DNA from: Metopolophium dirhodum
Taxonomy: Eukaryota; Arthropoda; Insecta; Hemiptera; Aphididae
Reading direction: 5' to 3'
Assembly (NCBI RefSeq): GCF_019925205.1
Contig: NC_083568.1
Coordinates: forward strand, 26,286,393-26,350,392
DNA length: 64,000 bases
Positions 36,650 through 48,870 of the stretch are shown here, one piece after another. Position 1 is the stretch's first letter, and each line of letters opens with the position of its first letter. The notes below the pieces were generated by a model, which was given only the letters and a program-made list of their open reading frames with translations, did no database searches and was not told the origin of the DNA. Position numbers and translations under genes: made by a program.

Positions 36650-36915
36650 CTATATTAAGCATATCGCATGTCGACAAACGTAACATATCTGAAGTACGTG
36701 CACGTAGTGTGCCACGGGGGAGTTAATATGATGATATAAAACAGAAGAGGCGCGCGATTTTGTATAGGGCGCAACTGGTGTCTGCAGCAGACGTGAACAA
36801 GGAAAGTTACGCGAAAAATCGTCGCCAATAAAACAAGGAGAAAAAATATTCAAACGTATAGCGCGTGGTCGCATGGGATCCCGGTCGGAATGCAGACAAA
36901 CCGAGTTAAGTGGGA
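36650..36915. promoter_or_regulatory. GC-richer patch with TATA-like box
   Basis: TATAAAAC at 36735-36742 (plus) is followed by GC-rich sequence (GGCGCGCGATTTTG). A 96-codon minus frame covers the patch with mixed composition but no domain. It stands at the left edge of the larger GC-rich region and may belong to the same promoter zone. Confidence 0.3.
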
Positions 36916-38245
36916 CAAGGATATTATAATAATATGCCATACTATTACAATAATAATTATTGATTCAGGGTTCGAGACTCAGAGCAATAATAATGTTATA
37001 CTATACGAGTATAATAATATCATATTAATATTATGTGTTACAATATTATATGTCGAATACTATTTTTATGCAGCGATATCATACAGATATTACAATTAAT
37101 ACGTTTCGAAGTGTACGACAGTAATTTAAATACAAAATTATGCTTTGCTCGTTTTTAGGATTTCTCTGCGTTAAGGTATTATAGTTTAAACAGCTTATTG
37201 TTACCGTTTGGACGTGGGTATAATGATTGTTTTTGATATTTACCTGTGCATTATTTATGATAACTGATCATGATTTTCAAAAATTAAATAATTTATATCT
37301 TAATTGGCTGGTTGAAATGATTACATAACTATATAATCGGGTCTCAAAAGTTTGGTTTTACCATGACTTAATTGAATTGAATTGATTTAATTCATAATAT
37401 AGGTATTGGTAATATTATATTTTTATAATTTTATAAAATCAATAATAATAATAATATTTATACATTTTTTTTACAACTAATGCTTAAGGAACAGACATTT
37501 CTTTCTATTGCTTCATAGTGCAAACAAATAATAACACCTTTTTTCCTACTTTATAATGTCAGGCACCCAGTATTGAATCATGACGTAGTGTGTTGTATTG
37601 ATTTATCTTTGTTATAATTTGCGTGTTGAGATATGTTCCAGAACTCATTTAATCATGTTTTTGTCGCTAAAATAAAATCGTCGTGGTTATTATCTCGTTG
37701 TGTGACGTTTTACATTAATTCCCGGGACGAGGGACACGATATTATCATATTAGGTACAAGCAGACAATTTAACGTTTTGTGCACGATAAGTGTCAAACCC
37801 TGGTTTATTACACTTAGCGTTTCCCTCCGATTTCTGCAGAAGACGCGCCGCCGCCGTCGCTTCGCATCACTCTCACTGCGCCGGCCGCGTCCGCGTAATA
37901 TAATGGCAATGACACAGTGGCGGCCGTGAACCCCGTCCAGGCGGCGGCGGCGTCGTTTGTATAGAGTCCCGGAGATGAAAGACCTGCGCGCCAAATCAGC
38001 GTTCGGTCCGCCCGCCCTGTCCACACTTGAGCATGCGGTACGCGACCCACTTGGCAACGTCGCCTGGCCGCCGCCGCCCGTTGATACAAAATAATATATT
38101 ATACACAACAATACGGTCGCACGCAGTATTTTTCGACAATCTCCCCCCTCAACCCGCCCCCACCCGTGTTTACCGACACCCCTTCGCCGCCGCAACAGTT
38201 TCCTCCGGCCCGCCCGCTAGACAACTGCGTCGTCGCGTCTATCGC

Positions 38246-38534
38246 TCGTTTCCTCTCCCTCTCTCTCACACACACACCACCCTATCGCTCATTCTCTCTC
38301 ACTCTTTCACTATTCTCCTTCTCTCTCACTCTATCTCTCTCGCTCTCTCTCTCACACACTATTCTTCTCTCTCACTTTCTCACTCTTCCTCACCCGCGTC
38401 TCTGTCGCGAGCTCTATCTCCCCTACCACCGCTCGCACACTACCACGCTGTCTCATTCGTCCTGTCTCGCTCACCCGCTCGTCGGTTGATGTTCACTCGC
38501 TCGCTCACTTCCTCTTTCTCACTCTCTAAATCAT
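38246..38534. repeat. Interrupted CT/CTCA-rich tract
   Basis: Nearly 290 bp of C/T with regular A (CTCTCTCA, CACACACACC). The complementary strand is GAGA-rich. The 170- and 107-codon plus frames are serine/leucine/histidine readings of this tract. Confidence 0.9.
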
Positions 38535-38705
38535 TATAGCGCGCACGTCACGACGATCCGGACGCGTATACCTAATAGTATATAGGTACTATATTATGTG
38601 TATATATGTATATTATTATATTATTATATATAATTTATAATAATATATCGTTGGCGCGGCCCACGGGTTCAAAACTTTTGACGACTTTGTACGAACAATA
38701 ATACC

Positions 38706-38797
38706 TACTAATAACAATAATAACAATAATAACAATAACTAACAACAACAACGACGACGACAACAACAATAATAATAATAGCAACAACAATAAACAA
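38706..38797. repeat. Compound AAT/AAC/ACG trinucleotide tract
   Basis: A run of AATAAC, AAC, ACG and AAT units, impure but continuous. Confidence 0.85.
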
Positions 38798-39345
38798 TGC
38801 ACGCCGCCGCGCAGTGTTCGGCGACGGAGAGGCTGTCTCACGCGTCGCTGCGTCAGTCAGATACGACTTTTGTCGTGTTTATCACGCACCGGAGACTTGC
38901 ACGATCGGTCGGACGGGATTGTGTCCGTCCTCCGTTTGCACAGAACTTGCACGTATCGCAATAACAATAACAACTGTCATTGTACGACGGCCTGTGGGTG
39001 TATACTGTACATTATGATATAGAAACGCGTTACGGCGAACGCGCTATATATTAATACGACGTATATTATACGACGCGTACAAAAATGTTGTACGACATTT
39101 ACACAATATTATTGATCGCTGCTAGATTTCTTTTTTTCCCCTGTCAAATCCATATTATTATTTTCTAGTCTGCGAAATAAAATTGCCAACACCCATCACG
39201 CGGTTCTCACTGCTCCCGTTATACATTATTATTATAATATGCGTTGTCGAATCGGATTTCCGAGTATATAGGCACTCCATCACGATGAAATGTCTTTGAA
39301 CTCATCTGCAGTCATCGTATCGTCGGTGATTCGAGGTAATTTTTT

Positions 39346-39894
39346 TCGTATTATTTATTTATCTCCGTCTTCTCCTAAACGGTCAAGGTACCAGCACTAA
39401 GAAACTCAAGTTCAAAGCAAGGGGTACCCGTGATATTAGTGTTGACTCACTTCGTTCATCTAAACGGTAATTGCTTTTATAAAAAAATAAATGTTTATTT
39501 AATATTTATATCAACAACTTTATAAGACTATTCGCTTCGGAAAAACTAAAAAAAAAAAAAAATAAAAAAAATAATGAGTTTACCAAGATTTAATTATCAA
39601 TAACATATTATTATTAAGAGTGAAAAAAGGCAATATAATAAAATGTTAGAATATTATGCATCTTAAATTTCCCCTGAAAAAATCTCGAAAAAAAGATAAT
39701 ATTTTTTAAGTTGATCAACTTACCTACTGTATGTTTGTATACCATGATAATATACTATAATTAGCAGTATTTAAACAGTATTTCCATATAAGTTAGATTC
39801 GAATGACATACATTTTTCACTTTAAACAATTTACGGTAAATATTTTTTGACATGAAAACGAAATAGATTGAAATAGTAAAATACAATAAAATTA
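39346..39894. other. AT-rich tract
   Basis: Poly-A runs near 39550. No gene recognised. Confidence 0.5.
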
Positions 39895-40093
39895 AAAACA
39901 AAATAAATTAACTTAACTTCCTTCTTAAAATGAAAAATTAATTTGTTAATTTCACGTTAATTAAAAAAGAAATTTAGTAAGTTAACAGTTAAGTTAATGA
40001 AAAGTCAAAAGTAACTAGTTAAGTTAAAAAGTTATAATTAAATTAACTTTTTAACTCAGCTTTAACTTTTTAACTCGTAAATACCCAGCCTTG
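39895..40093. mobile_element. Likely hAT-type element end with GTTAA/TTAAC repeats
   Basis: About 200 bp dense in TTAACTT/AAGTTAA words, ending TACCCAGCCTTG at 40093. Read in reverse it begins CAAGGCTGGG, a terminus I recall from some hAT elements. The opposite end was not found, so this is a fragment or misread. Confidence 0.35.
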
Positions 40094-42099
40094 ATAATTA
40101 ATATTTATCAATTCTACACCGTCCTGAATCTAAAAAATATATAAAATATGTAAATTAATAAACAAATAAATATCTTATTACTTATAATTCCCCTATCTAA
40201 ACTAATTATCAAATAGCAATAGGTAGGTACATGTCTTTATTCAGACTACTTTTCGAAAAATAATATATTTTACATTTCTGTGACTTTTCTGAAGATACAA
40301 TTACTTGAATTATTTTGTAAGGAAAATTGGTATGTCACAAACTGAAACGTTGAAGCCTGCAGTTTGACGTCACAGTCTATATTTTCACGCTCTGTTGTCG
40401 CAAACATCGTTAAGTTCGTTTTAATGTTTGATCACCAAACTGGGTCGTACAATGGTCGATTGTCCAATATCCTAGAGTTTACTCAAGCTTAGTGTTTATT
40501 CAACTAAAATCATCAAACGAGTAGATATTAAATATCCTTTTAAAATATATAAAGGCTATATTGTAATTTAAGTCAAAGTCTGTTGATACAACAAAAACAC
40601 TGCGAATAGTGATTTTGACGTTGTTTACTTGTCTCGTTTAATTCTTAGTCAAATATAATATGATGTGAAATAAAGCAATAGCGATAAAGTTTCATACAAA
40701 TAGTATTGTTATAATATATAGTTATTACCGAAAATACGAATATAAAACAATGTAACTTACTGTGGATCCCTTTAGATTTAGAGGTTTAAATCATGTATGT
40801 GTAATATATTTGTTTTGAGTAGGTAGATATTAAAAAGTACATTATTATTATGGATTCACTTTAACTATATGTAGGTACATCGTATTGTTCATGAAAATAA
40901 ATATAAAAAATTGGACGATATTTTTAATTGTTGAGCTTTTCAATTACGAATGGTCCTGGTGTATAATTAGTGTATAACTCTTGGCTTTCATCTCTTATCT
41001 ATTCACGGAATACTAAAATGTGAATATATAAGCTTGAAGTGGTGATAAATCCTCGAAAAGAATCAATAAATTAAGATGTTCAAAGTTGTTTTAATATAGT
41101 AGTAATAATTAAGATTTGAAAAATATGTTTTTAGTATTTAAATCGTAGTGAGTACAGAGTAGGCTTATTTGTACTTGATTATTAACTAAATATAAATTAC
41201 AGTTTGAGAAATTTTCCTATTTTGAATTGAGAGCATATTATTATTTTCAGGGCATTGTGTATAATGTAATTGTTATTATGTTGTATAATAGTATAATTTA
41301 TTGTCGAACTAGAGTAACGTCGTGCTTGCACTTTTATCTTTGTAATAAATTTGTACTGGTCTACAATCCAAAATTAACTTTATTAGAACTTGGAATCTAA
41401 AATTCTATAAACTGTCATAAATTACAATACCTCGTTTGAAAAATCCCCCACCGTCATTAAAGTATAGTAAATCACTTGTAAATTTCAAGATTGTTAATAA
41501 TCATTACTTTTGGTATTACGAAGAAATAACAAAATTCGAATGGGTAGAAATCATTATTTAACATTATTTTTCGATTGATTTTCATTTTACGTCTATCCAA
41601 AAACTCTAAAAGTCGTTAAGTTATGTATGAAAAGTTCTAACTACCTATATGAAATTTGCTAGTAGGTGGTACACATAAGCAAGAATTAGAATAAATCTTC
41701 CAATGGAAAATTTTTAGTAAAAAAATGAATTATATTATTTATTAGAAATTAATATTTTAGTGATACGATTTTAATTAAATATTTATCGAGATAAGGATTT
41801 ATCTTAAGGACCATATAATTAACCATTAGATAACTGGCACAATCATTTACCTAATAATAGACCTATTATGAGGTTAACTAGAATTGGGCACAATAGTTAT
41901 CTAGATGTCATTATTTTTATTTTATTACATAAATATTTTTTAATTAGATAAAGTCTCAACACTGAAAATTTATTTAAATACATAACATGTAAATCTTATT
42001 TACTTGGCGCTGACTAAATATGTTTTATTGTAGAGACCTAAATTAAACTAAAATGATATACTTACATTTATATTTCAATAATAATTCTTCTTCTGGATT
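40094..42099. other. AT-rich intergenic tract
   Basis: No gene recognised; no repeat defined. Confidence 0.5.
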
Positions 42100-42430
42100 T
42101 TACTATACTTTACAAGAGTTTTTGCCACCATCATAATTTCCGACACTTCTCCCGATCTTGAATTATATTTCTCCAGTTGTTCCATTCTAAACTTTCCCGG
42201 TTCTTCTAGAAGAACATCTAACCATATTTTTCTGAATCACTTCGTTGGCCTTTTCTATTGGTTTCTTGGTCATTGCTGGTTTAATTGTATTATCGTCGTT
42301 TCTGCGCATTACATTTTCCATCCATTGTATCCATTAAACCTTTTATGAAGTGTTTGACTGGGTACACCCCTATTATAGGTCCTCATTAAAGTTTCTCCAT
42401 TCTAGTGTTATACTATTCCGTTTTGGTCCA
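42100..42430 (-). pseudogene. Decayed non-LTR retrotransposon, reverse-transcriptase C-terminal part
   Basis: The minus strand shows VMRRNDDNTIKPAMTKKPI in one frame, then WLDVLLEEPGKFRMEQLE in another and WRNIIQDREKCRKL in a third. The order (basic motif, WLD-V--DL, then W/DRxKWRxL) is the usual end of LINE endonuclease/reverse-transcriptase proteins (from memory). Several stops and at least two frameshifts show it is dead. The composition is less AT-rich than its flanks. Confidence 0.65.
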
Positions 42431-43149
42431 CATAATATCACCAGCCAAATTATATTTTCAAAGCTAAGGTACCTAATAATTATTTTAGTTGTAGTTCTTA
42501 TACTATAGTTATATTTGTTATCATCCGTAGATAAGTGAGGGTCTCATTATTGTTGTGTTATTATCTACATACCTACTCTATAATATAGCATCGGTCGCTT
42601 TATATCTTTATAAATAGGGTACCTATTACATAAACATGGACGGAAATTATTTAGAAATAAATTTATCAAAGAAGTTTCTTTCACAAAAAAAATACATACT
42701 ATGCGGTGATAAGCTGAGTGGCACTCTCCACCTGTTTATAATGCGTTTTAATCACTAAAAATTGTTGCTCGACAATAAGATGCACCATGATTAACACAAT
42801 ACACCAAATCTCGTAAGTCATTCAACATCCCAAATCGTAAGGCTAATATAACGAATAACAAAAAAAAAAAATCAGTGCTGTCATGAAAACAGAAAATTAT
42901 ACAAATCATTTCAATCCCGTCCATGTTTATGAAACAGCCTATATTACCTACTGGCTACAACTACAATGAATATGTTAAATTTAAATTAACTCGTTGCATA
43001 CGAAAATCGGTGCTGAACGATGTTAGAGGCTGACATAAAGTCAGACTCTATTTTCAAGGATATTTTATAACTATTTATGTATATTACTATAAGTAATTTA
43101 TTTTTCTTTTAGTAATAATGTGTGTAGATTGAACTAATTGTTGACAAGA
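42431..43149. other. AT-rich tract with a repeat scrap
   Basis: About 42950-43035 resembles the outer module of the GATTCTGAGC family (TACTGGCTACAAC, TTAAATTTAAATTAACTCG, ATACGAAAATCGGTGCTGAAC). Otherwise no feature. Confidence 0.4.
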
Positions 43150-43326
43150 ATATCGCACAGTGGCGGCCCAGGAATTTTCAAAGGGGCGTGGGAAGGAGGG
43201 GTGTGGTGTCATAACTAATAATACATATAAATGAATTGTGATTGTCATAAAAAAGACACTATACAACGGGGACTTATCGGAAAATGAGAGGGATATAACC
43301 CCTATAACCACGCCATTAATATCGCA
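43150..43326. mobile_element. 161-bp hAT MITE with perfect 8-bp target duplication
   Basis: The element is 43158-43318, flanked by ATATCGCA on both sides (43150-43157 and 43319-43326). Ends are CAGTGGCGGCCCAGGA and the complement of TAATGGCGTGGTTATA. Terminal match is short (TGGCG core), as in many decayed hAT MITEs. The 74-codon minus frame at 43087-43311 is just a reading through it. Confidence 0.85.
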
Positions 43327-46300
43327 TATAATATTATAATATTATTTAATTAATTATTATAATACATATCATATCATATATTATGATTTATGGCTATTAA
43401 ATTATAAGTCAATACCGACATACTGTTATAATATCATGGATACATCCCACAACTTAAAATTGTGATAAATATTTGAAAAATGTCATTGCTTATCGAAAAT
43501 AATTATAGTTTAGTAATAATATTTAGGTATAAGTTATGGCGAAAAGATACAAGTTAATATTTTTTGAATGTCAATTAAACCACCAATACCACTTGAAGAA
43601 AAATCGTTGTTTTTCGTTTAAATATCCAACATCAAAAAAAAAATTGTACATTATTTTAATACATTTAAATTTCTTCAACAGATTTTTTTAGAAACCCTGT
43701 ATTAAATTTTCAATCCCAAGATATAAAAATACAATTTTTATGAACTTTTAATGACAAAATAATTGCAAGTTTTTATTAATTTTGTTAAAATATGAACTTC
43801 GGGCTTTTAAAAATTGTGTTTAAGTATTTTCAATATTTTTAAATGTCTATAACAAAAACTTACGAGAAAAAATGTATATTATTATATTCTTGAAAAAATA
43901 ATATATTAACACCCTCCAAGTCTCGAAGAATCTATTGATATTAATTTTATTGAAAAGTCTCCGGTAGTTTTTGAGTCTATTAATTACAGATAGACATATA
44001 AACATCAATTGTTATGTATGCAGATAATTGTTGTATTTGCTTATTGTGAATTGATGATTGATGCATAATTAAAGAAAAAAATTGTTATTTCATGACATTG
44101 TTTAAGCTTTTTATTGTAAAACCTTTTTTCAGAATTTTTACTTCTAAATACTAAATAGTTTTCAAAAATACTTTTTCCCCATTAACAACAATAAAATTGT
44201 TGTGAGTTTGTTTATGCAGCTGGTGATTATATTTCACAATTACACGTATGGTTCAGTTATACAAACTTTTAAAATAATAACATAATATTATCTATAAAAA
44301 TCTACCCAAGTACTAATAAGTAGATATTATAATATGAGTACCGTGGTTTTTATCTCTACTCTACCGCCACACTTTTGCTTGTAAAATGGCTTTATATCAG
44401 TTTAACGAAATATGTCATTACAATTGAAATTCTTTCAAATACAAGTATTCGATGAGCCGTAATGAAGTAAAATCTTAATATGATCATAAAAAAATATACG
44501 AGACTTGAATTTTAAATAAAAACTATTTAATGCACCTCCTACATACATTTTTATAATTCAACTTGATTTTCAGATATATAAATATAAAAAAATACCCCCA
44601 TTTACTATAGGTACCTAATCACAGTTTTTGTATAGAAAAATAAAAAATATATAATATACTACTTATACTATACAAAAATATTATTTTATTAAATGTTTAT
44701 TATAATGTGTATACTGTATAGGTATTAGGTAACTCATTTTGTTTTTTTGTTGACTAAAAGATGAAAATACCTAATGGCTAATTTGTACTGTGTATACAAG
44801 ATGATTCATTATTTTTTTACATAATTTGATGTCACTGCAAAACAACATTTTTTGCAATTTCTTTTGTTTCTAATTTTTAAGTTTTTTACAATTTGAATGA
44901 CATCATATGTAACACAGTATCTATAGGATTGAAATTCAATTTAAATTATCATTTTTACGAAAGTAGTTTTTCAGAAAATTTGAGAAAAATATCGGTTTTA
45001 CTGATGAGATGGCACATTAAATCCGTGTATTATACCACATCTAAACCAACACATTAATTATTTGATTATGAATTATTAAGTTATTGTAAAAAGTCTTATT
45101 CTTACGTTAAATACAATCAATATTATTAAAATAATAAACAAATACTTACAATGGTATAATATCCACTGTACACGGATAATAACTTATTGGTACTTTATCC
45201 AGTACCTATATATAGATTTTAATATTTAAAATATGGTTTGATTATTTCATAATATTTTATACTATAATCATGAACACTCTCATTTGGATTATTTTTCTAC
45301 TTCATCATATATTTGCGGATTATAGGTACCTAGTAATTAATATTATTGAAATTAAATATAAGCTATACTATGAGCTTAATATAATAATATACAATATTGT
45401 ATTGCATGCATGCATATGATGTATATTATGTGAGTGTGTATGCGTCATGCGCATGTATTAAATTATTATATTTATGGGGGCTTTCGACAAATTGTTTATA
45501 ATTCTCAGAATTTCTTCATTCCATATATTTCTTTCCCTATTTCTTTAATTTTTAATGCTGGCATTGATGTTCGATTTTTTATAAATAATATTGTATAGTA
45601 TTCGAGAAGTCATATTGAATGTTAACTCTCAACACTGTATTCCAAGAACAATGACTTAAAATATATATTATAACACTTTGAATACTGGTAATGTTATTCA
45701 TTTTGGCATATTTATACTAGTTTCCAATAAAACTATTTATATAATAAAATGTATCTAAATATACGTATAATATAAAGCAATAATAATAACTGGGTCAAAA
45801 GTTCAGAAATTTTCATATTAATTTTAAATTTTTAAAAAACTTTCTTACTCCTACTAGATTTTCTCTAAATTGAGTGATTATATTATATAATATGTTGCTC
45901 TCCGTTAATATTTAATAATGGCTAACTTTATCAAAATTATTACGATCAAATAAAAAATATTTAACGTATATTACAGTATATATTTTTTTCATCGTGGATA
46001 CTCACAAGTCACAATGATGTTCGTCGTTTAAAATACGTTAGACAACTACGCAATTTATTTCTTAACTACGCAATACACATTTTAACGACGCAGTTAAACC
46101 CTTGTGACCTTTAGGGCTTCAGGTAAAATCCAAACAATTCAATTCTTGTAGATAAATATTAAATAAAAACACGAGTCCATAAATTCTAAAATTGTATTTG
46201 GAAGTATGTGATTTGGACTTATTTGTCACCAAATATACTCGTATGAATAAAATAAACCATACTTTACCTTCAAATTAATATTATTTTCTAGGCTTCTAGT

Positions 46301-46795
46301 TTTATTTTTAATAAAAATAAAATATATTGAATTAATTTAGTGCGAGGTTAGTGAAAACCTAATATATTATAATCAAAATATTCTGTAAAACTATATTTGA
46401 GTGCGTCTGGCTGAATTGTTTATCACTAAAAAAATAAGTTTAATAAAATTGTAATAATTACTGTGTTATCAGTTAGGTATCACTATGACAATATCCTGTT
46501 TTAATATTTTTATCTGTATCCAATTTTATTAATCATTTCAGGAAATATTCAATGACTTCCCTGCAAACAATATCTTAGATCTAATTAAGTTTCCAATGAA
46601 TATTAATATTTTTCTGATAAACTATCGTTTTAGCTTAAAGTAGATTACAAATTATAAAATGTTCGACTATTATTCATAACCTCAAAATTAAAATATCTTT
46701 GGCTTTAGTTCTGCCTAAATTTGATATCTATAATAATATACTAATATGTATTATAATATTTGCACAAAATGTTTTGTTATTTTATTTATCAGAAC
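43327..46795. other. AT-rich intergenic tract
   Basis: 43690-43880 has phrases like the core of the GATTCTGAGC family (CTGTATTAAATTTTCAATCC, TATGAACTTCGGGCTTTTAAA) and is probably a diverged piece. Alternating GCATGCATGCATATG occurs at about 45404. No gene is recognised. Confidence 0.5.
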
Positions 46796-46930
46796 AATAT
46801 TAACAAATATACCGTGGAGGGTAGCAGCTGAGGAAAGAAATGAATGGAGAGGAATTTGTTTGGCGGTATGGTCTCAATGACCAAAGAAACCCTCCTCCCC
46901 TCCAAAAAAAAAAAAAAAATATTAACAAAT
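46796..46930 (+). mobile_element. Severely 5'-truncated LINE insertion with poly-A tail and 13-bp target duplication
   Basis: The insertion is 46809-46917, between two identical copies of AATATTAACAAAT (46796-46808 and 46918-46930). It carries the last 21 codons of a polyprotein (46815-46880, WRVAAEERNEWR then GICLAVWSQ and TGA), ~23 bp of 3' UTR and a poly-A tail (46904-46917). A W-x-x-x-A-x-E/D-R-x-x-W-R pattern is standard near C-termini of LINE proteins. Intact frame and perfect duplications mean a recent event. Confidence 0.9.
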
Positions 46931-48052
46931 TTATACACAGTGCACCACAATAATTAAATGTATTTAATATTTAAATTAAATAAAAATATTACTTTATTGA
47001 TAGCAGATAAAAACTATCCTCCCCATTGGTTAAACTTGTGTAAAACTTCAGTTGACTCTTATTGAATATTTTTTTATTTACTATTATAGAACGTCACTTA
47101 GCACTATTTCAATTTCAAAGACTTTTTTAAAGATTGATGAGATTATTGATTAAAAAAATTAGGTCGTTTTCGATACGGTTTAGTTATAATTGATTGTACC
47201 TAATATCGGTTTTTTACTTCGTGTACAGCGGATATTTATGGAGCGTGTCATTTGAAACTTACAGTGGGTACCATGTTCATAACTCATATATGGTCAAAAT
47301 ATATTTTAGAAACATATGATGTAGGTGACTAAAATAAGGTATGAACATTACAAAGAATGATAATGTTACATTGAGTTTTCGATTATTACCAGATGACAAA
47401 TTAATGAAAATGTATCTAAATCGAAGGACTATTTGGATAACATTGTATCCGAAACTTTAGGACGTTTAGGTATTACAACTCGACATTTGTATACCAGTTT
47501 ACTCTTATAGATTTCTCCAATGATAATTTTTTTGTATCAACTTACCAACATTTCGATGCGAATTTCAATATAAAAAAAAAAATCTCAGAAAAGTCACTCT
47601 TCCGTATAGCAGTGTATAGGCGTTGATTGCAAATCGATTTCTGAACGGAAACTGCTGCAGACCATCTCTATTCGTCAGTCATTCTATTTTATAAGGATTA
47701 TAAGGATATTTTAATGTACAATATATTATAATATGTACCTACTTATATTGCTATTAGTAATATAGTAGGTTGAAATAAATCTTGAGAAAAACCAATCGCA
47801 CATGTACATTATTACCTATACTTATAATAATTATTATAATATTATTTCATATATTATTACTATCTATAAACTTATAAGTCAATAACTACGTACCTGTGTA
47901 AATACTAAATAGGATAATGGCTTAAAATGAATTAGAATATTTGAAAATTTTCATTGTGTGTAATGTGCATACCAAATATCGATATACGAAAAGTTTCAAA
48001 TATCTACGAATAATAGATTTTGTATTACAACAATACTATAAACATCGTTTTA
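46931..48052. other. AT-rich tract
   Basis: No gene recognised. Confidence 0.5.
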
Positions 48053-48870
48053 GATTCCGAGCGGAGCGAGAAAGATAGTGGTTTTACAATGGTGTTTATT
48101 TTTTAATTTTTATATCCTGTATACAAAATTTTTACCAGAAGAAGTGCTTAGATGTCAACATTATAGTACCTTATATTTTAGCAAATTGGATCAAGATGAT
48201 ACTTTAGAGAGGTCATTTTTCGATTTTCTCAATAGTTATATGTAATGCTACGGGAAAAACTACCGACAAATTACGAAAAACCGCTAAAAATGGGATTTTA
48301 ATTTCTAACGCTTTGTATATCGCCAGAGCAACGAATAAAATAAATAATAATATTATAATATAAATTCAACTAACAGGCTATAATAATTAATAATAACAAT
48401 ATAAAAAATCCAGACTGACACACCAGAATCGTTTTTCTTATAAAAAAATTTCTACCAGAAGGAGTGCTTCGATTTCAACATATAGTACCCTATATTTTAG
48501 AAAATTGGATCAAGATGTTACTTTAGAGAGGTCATTTTTTGATTTTCTCAATAGTTATATGTAATGCTACGGGAAAAACTACCGACAAATTACGAAAAAT
48601 GGGATTTTAATTTCAAACTTTTTGTTTATCACCATAGAAACGAATACAAAAATTATAATGTTATACTATTAATTCAACTTACAGGATATAATAAATAATA
48701 ACAAAATAAAATATCCAGACTGACAAACCGCGTCTCCGCTCAGAATCGTTTTTCTTATACAATGATGTTATATCATTGAATTCAAGTTTAATACAATCAA
48801 TTATACATTGACCCACTCTTAACCTACTGAACAGCAGAGCAACATCCATTTATCTGCTTTTTTTCGTATC
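48053..48870 (-). repeat. GATTCTGAGC-family dispersed repeat, copy J
   Basis: Core 48053-48747 (695 bp) with inverted ends GATTCCGAGCGGAGCGAG and CTCCGCTCAGAATC, then the outer palindrome/ACAGCAGAGCAAC module to about 48870. Inside, a ~190-bp block beginning ACCAGAAGAAGTGCTTAGAT is repeated 320 bp further on (48134 and 48454) with few differences, and a partial end module (CACACCAGAATCGTTTTTCT) lies between. No coding frame. Confidence 0.8.

Larger units (their letters stand above)
37690..39345. promoter_or_regulatory. Second CpG/GC-rich promoter-like region
   Basis: About 1.6 kb of CpG-rich segments interleaved with low-complexity tracts. It holds GCCGCCGCCG-type runs near 37850-38080, a 290-bp CT-rich tract, a trinucleotide-type tract, and a CpG-dense patch at 38800-39000 with initiator-like TCAGTCAG at 38853-38860. 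Near the right edge CGAG|GTAATT at 39335|39336 is a possible plus-strand donor closing an untranslated exon. Frames of up to 161 and 170 codons are R-rich or S/L/H-rich low complexity and are best explained by base composition. Transcription direction cannot be settled. Confidence 0.45.

Noticed and set aside
36960..36985. GGGTTCGAGACTC as a tRNA B-box
   Set aside because: No A-box or cloverleaf could be built around it.
37710..38195. 161-codon minus frame
   Set aside because: Low-complexity arginine runs from CGC/CGG repeats in a CpG-rich region; no domain.
38027..38539. 170- and 107-codon plus frames
   Set aside because: Serine/leucine/histidine readings of the CT-rich tract.
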